5,226 bases of DNA from Armatimonadota bacterium. Its GTDB lineage: Bacteria; Armatimonadota; Zipacnadia; Zipacnadales; UBA11051. A program made the translations under genes and the position numbers. The notes under the pieces are model-generated. The model worked only from the letters and a program-made list of their open reading frames with translations. It ran no database searches and had not been told where the DNA came from. Positions 1-5,226 of the stretch are shown piece by piece (the stretch's first letter is position 1; each line of letters opens with the position of its first letter). The stretch spans positions 2,321 through 7,546 of the forward strand of contig DPJP01000213.1 in the NCBI GenBank assembly GCA_003542955.1. The letters are read 5' to 3'.

Positions 1-87
1 TGAACGAGCCGTTGGCCGCCTCCCCGGTGACCTTCCTCACATCCTCATCAATGACCGTCTCCGCGGGCGCCAGTATCTTCAGGCGCA

Positions 88-88
<1 letters not shown>
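1..88 (-). CDS. atpC: N-type (alternate) F1F0-ATPase epsilon subunit, N-terminal fragment
   Basis: Only the first 29 codons are inside the window, and the reading frame is open to the left edge. The fragment begins MRLKILAPAETVIDEDV and then has VTGEAANGSF. This is the pattern of the epsilon beta-sandwich domain of alternate F1F0-ATPases, where the first strand is followed by a 'v.AE...GSF' turn. Epsilon is part of the central rotor stalk on the cytoplasmic face, coupling rotation to the catalytic head. Its ATG overlaps the TAA stop of the beta gene by one base (TAATG), so translational coupling is likely and the two genes share one transcript. The assignment rests on the short N-terminus plus its position directly after beta. 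The rest of the operon lies beyond the edge. Confidence 0.85.
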
Positions 89-1583
<1,495 letters not shown>

Positions 1584-1708
1584 CGGAGGGCGGTCGCCGT
1601 GGGAGGCAGTCGGCGTATCAGTCTCTCGCGCGGCCCCGGGCGATCCGCCGCACCCGCGCGCTCCGTCCCGTCCCCTCGGCGTCGCTATTGGGGCCGCCAG
1701 AGGTGCAG

Positions 1709-1719
1709 AGAGGTCCTCT
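1709..1719. repeat. Short perfect dyad upstream of the esterase gene
   Basis: AGAGG-T-CCTCT is a perfect 5-bp inverted repeat with one central base, 53 bases before the esterase start codon. It overlaps a second weak dyad (CTCT...AGAG around ACCGGT, 1716-1731). It could be an operator or just chance in GC-rich DNA. No clear -10/-35 pair for the esterase gene was found between 1584 and 1758, and nothing else is recognisable in this divergent intergenic region. Confidence 0.25.
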
Positions 1720-1758
1720 ACCGGTGGAGAGCGAACCGCGCCACTCGAATCCACTCAC

Positions 1759-1765
1759 AGGAGGG
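1759..1765 (+). promoter_or_regulatory. Strong ribosome binding site of the esterase gene
   Basis: AGGAGGG ends 7 bases before ATG 1773. This near-perfect Shine-Dalgarno decides the start. The open frame upstream to 1599 is read-through and has no such site. Confidence 0.9.
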
Positions 1766-1772
1766 ACCACAG

Positions 1773-2732
1773 ATGCCGCTTGTCGATATGCCGCTCGAGC
1801 AGTTACAGACCTACCAGGGACGCAACCCGCGCCCCGCCGACCATGACGAGTACTGGGACCGTGCGCTCGCCGAGATGCGCGCGGTGGACCCGGCGCTCGA
1901 GTTGGCGCCGGCGGAGTTCGCCGTGCCCGGCGCGGAGTGCTTCGACCTCTACTTCACCGGGGTGCGCGGCGCGCGCATTCACGCGAAGTACCTCCGCCCC
2001 GCGCAGGCTTCCGCCCCACACCCGGCCGTCGTCATGTTCCACGGCTACTCCGGCAGCGCCGGTGAGTGGTTCGACAAGCTCTCCTACGTCGCGATGGGCT
2101 ACTCGATTGCCGCGCTCGACTGCCGCGGCCAGGGCGGCAGCTCGCAGGATGTCGGCGGAGTGGTCGGCAACACCTATCGCGGCCACATCATCCGCGGCCT
2201 CGACGATGCGCCCGAGAAGCTGCTCTTCCGTGACATCTACCTCGACACCGCGCAGTTGGCCGGAATCGTGATGAGCCTGCCGGAGGTAGATGCAGCGCGC
2301 GTGGCAGCCGTCAGGGGCTCGCAGGGCGGCGGCCTGACACTGGCCTGTGCCGCGCTCGAGCCCCGCATCCGCAAGGCGGCGCCGACCTACCCATTCCTGT
2401 GTGACTACCAGCGCGTCTGGGAGATGGACCTCGCCACCGGGGCGTATGAGGAACTCAAGACCTACTTCCGCCAGTTCGACCCCCGGCACGAGCGCGAGCA
2501 GGAGATATTCACGAAGCTGGGTTACATCGACTGCCAGCACCTGGCGCCCCGCATCCGCGCCGAGGTGCTCATGGGCGTCGGCCTGATGGACACCATCTGC
2601 CCGCCGTCGACACAGTATGCCGCCTACAACAAGATCACATCGCCGAAGCGCACGGTCATCTACCCGGACTTCGGCCACGAGGGCCTGCCGGGCTTCCACG
2701 ACAGGGTCTTCGGGTTCCTCTGCGACTGGTAA
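1773..2732 (+). CDS. Acetyl xylan esterase / cephalosporin C deacetylase (CE7 family)
   Basis: A 319-residue alpha/beta-hydrolase of carbohydrate esterase family 7, close to the usual length of about 320. It removes acetyl groups from acetylated xylo-oligosaccharides and other small acetylated substrates. It starts with the family-typical MPLVDMPLEQLQTY followed by the DEYWDRALAE helix. Family motifs are RGQGG at 118-122, GSQGGG at 182-187 with nucleophile S183, GLMDTICPPST at 270-280 with D273, and GHEG at 301-304 with H302, so the catalytic triad is complete. There is no signal peptide or transmembrane segment, which fits the cytoplasmic, hexameric enzymes of this family acting on imported oligosaccharides. 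It is transcribed divergently from the N-ATPase operon, is probably monocistronic, and has no sugar-utilisation genes in view. Substrate preference (xylan fragments, acetylated sugars or other esters) cannot be told from sequence. Codon use is like that of the neighbours. Confidence 0.93.
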   Translation: MPLVDMPLEQLQTYQGRNPRPADHDEYWDRALAEMRAVDPALELAPAEFAVPGAECFDLYFTGVRGARIHAKYLRPAQASAPHPAVVMFHGYSGSAGEWFDKLSYVAMGYSIAALDCRGQGGSSQDVGGVVGNTYRGHIIRGLDDAPEKLLFRDIYLDTAQLAGIVMSLPEVDAARVAAVRGSQGGGLTLACAALEPRIRKAAPTYPFLCDYQRVWEMDLATGAYEELKTYFRQFDPRHEREQEIFTKLGYIDCQHLAPRIRAEVLMGVGLMDTICPPSTQYAAYNKITSPKRTVIYPDFGHEGLPGFHDRVFGFLCDW

Positions 2733-2763
2733 TACGCCCGACGTCTGCCTGGTAATGGGCTTG

Positions 2764-2830
2764 TGCAGGGGAGCAGCGGCGCCGCACCGGCTGCGAGTGA
2801 GGCCGGCCCAACACGCTCCTGCTCCCCGCA
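2764..2830. repeat. Long inverted repeat after the esterase gene
   Basis: TGC-A-GGGGAGCAG (2764-2776) pairs with CTGCTCCCCGCA (2819-2830), giving 12 base pairs with one bulged A. The 42-base interior contains a second stem, CCGGC (2787-2791) with GCCGG (2802-2806). It begins 31 bases after the esterase stop and lies before the lipoprotein gene. No run of T follows on either strand, so it is not a classic intrinsic terminator. It may still end or stabilise the esterase transcript. Confidence 0.5.
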
Positions 2831-2905
2831 CGGCAGGACTCCCACTCCCTCACAGCGAACACGTGCCCGAGACCTGCCGCGGTGTCATGTGGATGATGGG
2901 GAGGC

Positions 2906-2909
2906 GGAG
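2906..2909 (+). promoter_or_regulatory. Ribosome binding site deciding the start of the first lipoprotein
   Basis: GGAG ends 9 bases before ATG 2919. A stronger GGGGAGG (2898-2904) would suit an in-frame GTG at 2913, adding only two residues. ATG 2919 is preferred because the neighbouring paralogue begins with the same MRITR sequence. Confidence 0.6.
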
Positions 2910-2918
2910 TCCGTGGCT

Positions 2919-4028
2919 ATGCGCATCACTCGTCTGCATCGGCTGTGTGCCCTCGTCGTCGGAGCGCTTGTGCTCCTGAGCCTGGCCGGCTGTCATGGAG
3001 GCGCACGGGACGGCGTGCTTCCCTCGCGAACCCCTGACCCTGCCTGCGCACCGTGCCAGGCCGGCCTCCGCGGGGACCTCAACGGCAGCGGCACACCCGA
3101 TATCACCGATGCCGTCGGCATTCTGCGCATCATCGTCGGGCTTGACCCGGCTAACGCTCTCGCCGACTGCGACTGCGACGGGGCCACCGGCATCACCGAC
3201 GCCATCGCCCTGCTCCGATGCCTTGTCGGCTTCGACCCGTGGCCGATCACCTGCGGTCCCGCCCTTGGAGACGAGATGACCGGCTCGGACGGTCAGACAC
3301 TCGTCGGCGTGCCCCGTGGCAGCTTCATGATGGGCAGCGAAGAGGGTTTCGATGACGAGCAGCCCGTCCATCAGGTGACGCTCGACGCCTTCTGGATCAG
3401 TCGGTGCGAGGTCACCAACGACCAGTACGCTGCATTCCTCAACTCCGCGCTGCCTGCCGATGTGTCCTCATGGCTGGGTATAGCGGACCCATCATGCGGG
3501 ATCGAGCAGGCCGGGGCCACCTACCAATCCAGGGCGCAACTCGGACAGCACCCGGTCCTGGCGGTTACCTGGCATGGGGCCGAGGCGTACTGCGCCTACT
3601 ACGGCTACGCGTTGCCGACGGAAGCGCAGTGGGAGTATGCCGCCGCCGGCCCGAACGCCAACAGGTATCCGTGGGGGAGCACGTGGGACGGCAGCAAGTG
3701 CTGCTGGGATGGCAACACCGGCCCCTTCGAGCAGACGTTTCCCGTCGGCAGCTTCCCCGCGGGACAGAGCTGGTGCGGCGCGCTGGATATGGTCGGCAAT
3801 GTGTGGGAGTGGTGTGCCGACTTCTACGGCGAGACCTACTACGGCATCAGCCCGGGGATGAACCCAACCGGACCCGCCGACGGCGAGTACCGAGTGCTCC
3901 GGGGCGTCTGCTGGTACAACGAGCACGACGCGGAGCAGGACCGCTTCCGGTGCGCCTATCGCGATCTGGACGATCCAGCGCTCATCAACGACGGCTTCGG
4001 CTTCCGCTGCGTCCGACCCGCTCGATGA
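2919..4028 (+). CDS. Lipoprotein with tandem dockerin-like repeats and an FGE/SUMF1-type domain
   Basis: A 369-residue exported lipoprotein. Residues 1-24 are a signal peptide (basic MRITRLHR, then a hydrophobic core) ending in lipobox LAGC with acylated C25. The +2 residue is His, so in a diderm the outer membrane is likely. Two dockerin type I-like EF-hand repeats follow. The first loop is D53/N55/S57/D61/D64 and ends in ILRIIVGLDP. The second is D83/D85/D87/D94 and ends in LLRCLVGFDP. From about 121 to the end is an FGE-sulfatase/SUMF1 (C-type-lectin-like) domain: VPRGSFMMGSEEG, HQVTLDAFWISRCEVTNDQY, HPVLAVTWHGAEAYC, LPTEAQWEYAA, DMVGNVWEWCAD, RVLRGVCWYN and GFGFRCVRP. The C-terminal segment lacks the two copper-binding cysteines of true formylglycine-generating enzyme; those positions appear to be E335 and Q340. 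Sulfatase activation is therefore unlikely, and a binding or other non-FGE role is inferred. Many cysteines suggest disulfides, fitting an extracytoplasmic location. The next gene encodes a paralogous leader. Confidence 0.88.
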   Translation: MRITRLHRLCALVVGALVLLSLAGCHGGARDGVLPSRTPDPACAPCQAGLRGDLNGSGTPDITDAVGILRIIVGLDPANALADCDCDGATGITDAIALLRCLVGFDPWPITCGPALGDEMTGSDGQTLVGVPRGSFMMGSEEGFDDEQPVHQVTLDAFWISRCEVTNDQYAAFLNSALPADVSSWLGIADPSCGIEQAGATYQSRAQLGQHPVLAVTWHGAEAYCAYYGYALPTEAQWEYAAAGPNANRYPWGSTWDGSKCCWDGNTGPFEQTFPVGSFPAGQSWCGALDMVGNVWEWCADFYGETYYGISPGMNPTGPADGEYRVLRGVCWYNEHDAEQDRFRCAYRDLDDPALINDGFGFRCVRPAR

Positions 4029-4057
4029 ACGAGCGCGAAAGCCCAGGGTCTTACACA

Positions 4058-4083
4058 CGGATGACGATCCGCGCACTCATCCG
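4058..4083 (+). terminator. Stem-loop after the first lipoprotein gene, possible weak terminator
   Basis: CGGATGA (4058-4064) pairs perfectly with TCATCCG (4077-4083) around a 12-base loop, 29 bases after the stop codon. An alternative, smaller stem, CGGAT/ATCCG (4058-4062 with 4067-4071), competes for the same left arm. No T-run follows, so intrinsic termination is doubtful. The position after a stop codon is the main support. Confidence 0.35.
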
Positions 4084-4125
4084 GGGCGTCCTTCCGCCGC
4101 ATTGACCTTGATGGCCGCAGTTCAT

Positions 4126-4142
4126 GCGTGCTCGATGCACGC
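4126..4142. repeat. Short hairpin in the intergenic region
   Basis: GCGTGC-TCGAT-GCACGC is a perfect 6-bp stem with a 5-base loop. It lies between the two lipoprotein genes and has no T-run. Function is unknown and it may be chance. Confidence 0.25.
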
Positions 4143-4151
4143 CATACGGGC

Positions 4152-4190
4152 GAACAGGAGGAAGCCCCGGCGCGGGCAGGGAACAGGAGG
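4152..4190 (+). repeat. Two direct copies of GAACAGGAGG, 29 bases apart
   Basis: The identical decamer occurs at 4152-4161 and 4181-4190, and each copy contains a Shine-Dalgarno-like AGGAGG. Neither is at translational distance from the lipoprotein ATG at 4283. The second precedes a GTG at 4200 by 9 bases, but the frame opened there (to 4415) looks non-coding. Together with the dyads around it, this is all that the 254-base gap holds. Confidence 0.45.
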
Positions 4191-4231
4191 GCGAGGCCTG
4201 TGAGCCAGCGTGCGCCGGGCAGGCATGTGGA

Positions 4232-4249
4232 GCAGGTGCGTGCACCTGC
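4232..4249. promoter_or_regulatory. Perfect 8-bp dyad upstream of the second lipoprotein, candidate operator
   Basis: GCAGGTGC-GT-GCACCTGC is a perfect inverted repeat with 8-bp arms and a 2-base centre, ending 33 bases before ATG 4283. The tight centre suits a dimeric DNA-binding protein better than an RNA hairpin. No clear -35/-10 pair was found beside it, so its role as an operator is inference from symmetry and position. Confidence 0.4.
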
Positions 4250-4268
4250 GAGCATCAGTCTGATACGT

Positions 4269-4272
4269 GAGG
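4269..4272 (+). promoter_or_regulatory. Ribosome binding site of the second lipoprotein
   Basis: GAGG ends 10 bases before ATG 4283. It is a modest site, but the encoded N-terminus matches that of the upstream paralogue residue for residue from the Met, which fixes the start. Confidence 0.6.
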
Positions 4273-4282
4273 TTTCATATCC

Positions 4283-5226
4283 ATGCGCATTACTCGGTTT
4301 CACCGTCTGTGTGCCCTTGTCGTCACATTCGCCTTTGCCCTTAACATCATTGGCTGTGCGGGGAGCTGGTTCAGTTCCGGCCGGGAGAAGGCTGCCGCAA
4401 ATGCCGGTGGTGTAGACACGGCGGCGGACAACTACCTCGGCGACGTGGATGGTGACGGCGCACCGTCAGTGGCCGACGCCATTGCTATCCTGCGGATCGT
4501 CGTCGGGCTTGACCCTGCCCGTGAGCTGGCCGATTGCGATGGCGACGGCGCCGCGGGTGTAGCGGATGCCATCGCCGTTCTCCGCTGTGTCGTCGGCCTG
4601 GCGGCATGGCCGATCGGGCGCCTCCACGCCATCTCCGTAGACCTCCCGGCCGGGGGACCCGCACACAGCGACATTGGTGTTGTCGTCGGCGGCCAGACCG
4701 TCGTGCAGCCGGATGCGGGTGGTACCGTCTCCGCCGCCCTCGCAGGTGATGCAACCTGCACGTTGTTCGCGATAGATGCGACCACCGATGAGGCGATGCT
4801 GCTCGCCGTTGTGCCCCCGAGTGTGTCGACGTCACAGGCCGCCGCCCCAACGCAACTGAGTGCCTCAACGACGGTCAACGCGCTGCTGTTCTTCCGCCTT
4901 GGCGGGTGGATGCTCCCCCAGGATCGGCAGGCGGCGCTGCTCGACCTCTTCCAGCGTCTGCCCCAGGTGCAAGCGTTCGTCACCGAGTTTGATGCCGCGT
5001 ACGAAGCCAACGGACGCGCCCTGCGCTCGATGGAGACCGACGCCGCGCTCCAGGCCGCCTTCCAGGACGCCCTGGATGCCGCCTCGGCCGCCTTCGACGC
5101 GTCCTCGCTCGCCGACGACCTGCGAGCCGTCCTCGGCGTAGTTGCCGCCGACGCGCTTGCCGCCACTCCGCAGGACCTGAGCGCTAACCCCTGGAGCGCG
5201 GAGGGTGTAGACCTCAGCTTCAACGA
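4283..5226 (+). CDS. Lipoprotein with tandem dockerin-like repeats and an unrecognised C-terminal region (truncated by window end)
   Basis: The open frame has 314 codons and no stop before the window end. Residues 1-24 are a signal peptide beginning MRITRFHRLCALVV, with lipobox IIGC and acylated C25; +2 is Ala. A 27-residue linker leads to two dockerin type I-like EF-hand repeats. The first loop is D54/D56/D58/S62/D65, then ILRIVVGLDP. The second is D84/D86/D88/D95, then VLRCVVGL. The 59-residue double repeat is 38/59 identical, without gaps, to that of the preceding gene, including both cysteines of repeat two (C85, C102). After AAWPI the two proteins share nothing. Residues about 113-180 look like a beta-rich module (VDLPAGG, IGVVVGGQTVV, AALAGDATCTLFAID). 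Residues about 195-290 look alpha-helical and Ala/Asp-rich (LPQDRQAALLDLFQRL, DAALQAAFQDALDAA). I do not recognise this C-terminal region. A surface-anchored lipoprotein is inferred. Confidence 0.85.
   Translation, partial: MRITRFHRLCALVVTFAFALNIIGCAGSWFSSGREKAAANAGGVDTAADNYLGDVDGDGAPSVADAIAILRIVVGLDPARELADCDGDGAAGVADAIAVLRCVVGLAAWPIGRLHAISVDLPAGGPAHSDIGVVVGGQTVVQPDAGGTVSAALAGDATCTLFAIDATTDEAMLLAVVPPSVSTSQAAAPTQLSASTTVNALLFFRLGGWMLPQDRQAALLDLFQRLPQVQAFVTEFDAAYEANGRALRSMETDAALQAAFQDALDAASAAFDASSLADDLRAVLGVVAADALAATPQDLSANPWSAEGVDLSFN

Noticed and set aside
1599..1772. N-terminal extension of the esterase
   Set aside because: The extension is low-complexity Arg/Ser/Pro sequence. The family N-terminus begins at 1773, right after AGGAGGG.
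1803..2831. Long minus-strand open frame opposite the esterase
   Set aside because: The sense frame has the complete CE7 motif set and a strong ribosome binding site. The antisense product shows no motif and is a codon-bias shadow.
2763..2918. N-terminal extension of the first lipoprotein
   Set aside because: It would bury the signal peptide 52 residues inside the protein and crosses an inverted repeat. The paralogue begins at the equivalent of ATG 2919.
4102..4130. TTGACC at 4102-4107 as a -35 box for the second lipoprotein
   Set aside because: No -10-like hexamer occurs at 16-18 bases downstream; the bases there are TGCGTG or similar.
4200..4415. Small plus-strand frame from GTG 4200, preceded by AGGAGG
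   Set aside because: It overlaps the lipoprotein start in another frame, and its Pro/Ser/Val-rich product shows no domain. The Shine-Dalgarno-like site is one of two identical decamers, the other of which precedes nothing.
4432..5223. Minus-strand 263-codon frame opposite the second lipoprotein
   Set aside because: Its Ala/Ser/Arg-rich, repetitive product is the complement of the Asp/Ala-rich EF-hand gene. The sense frame has signal peptide, lipobox and calcium loops.

Overview
The window comes from a GC-rich bacterial chromosome. It holds one partial and one complete gene on the minus strand and three genes on the plus strand, the last cut by the window edge. Dockerin-type calcium-binding repeats, a lipoprotein with an FGE/SUMF1-type domain and an N-type ATPase suggest an environmental bacterium of the Planctomycetota/Armatimonadota kind. 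That placement is inference from gene content; no marker gene is present.

Left part (1-1512, minus strand): the first two genes of an alternate (N-type) F1F0-ATPase operon, the beta subunit AtpD and the start of the epsilon subunit AtpC. They are joined by a one-base TAATG overlap, and the operon continues beyond the left edge. Beta first with epsilon second, and no F1 gene upstream, is the N-ATPase order rather than the usual F-type order, and the beta protein has N-ATPase-like sequence. An extended -10 box (TGCTATAAT) lies at 1575-1583.

Middle (1773-2732, plus strand): a divergently transcribed CE7 acetyl xylan esterase/cephalosporin C deacetylase with a complete Ser-Asp-His triad and no signal peptide, so an intracellular deacetylase of small acetylated sugars or oligosaccharides is likely.

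Right part (2919 to the end, plus strand): two neighbouring lipoproteins built on the same leader. Each has an almost identical signal peptide, a lipobox cysteine at residue 25, and a tandem dockerin-like double EF-hand about 26 residues later. They then carry unrelated cargo: an FGE-sulfatase/SUMF1-like domain that lacks the FGE active-site cysteines, and an unrecognised domain of at least 200 residues running off the window. This shared-leader, swapped-cargo pair is the most interesting thing here.

The three intergenic gaps (260, 186 and 254 bases) contain no convincing gene. They hold inverted repeats, including a perfect 8-bp dyad about 33 bases before the second lipoprotein gene. No tRNA, rRNA, CRISPR array or insertion sequence was seen.
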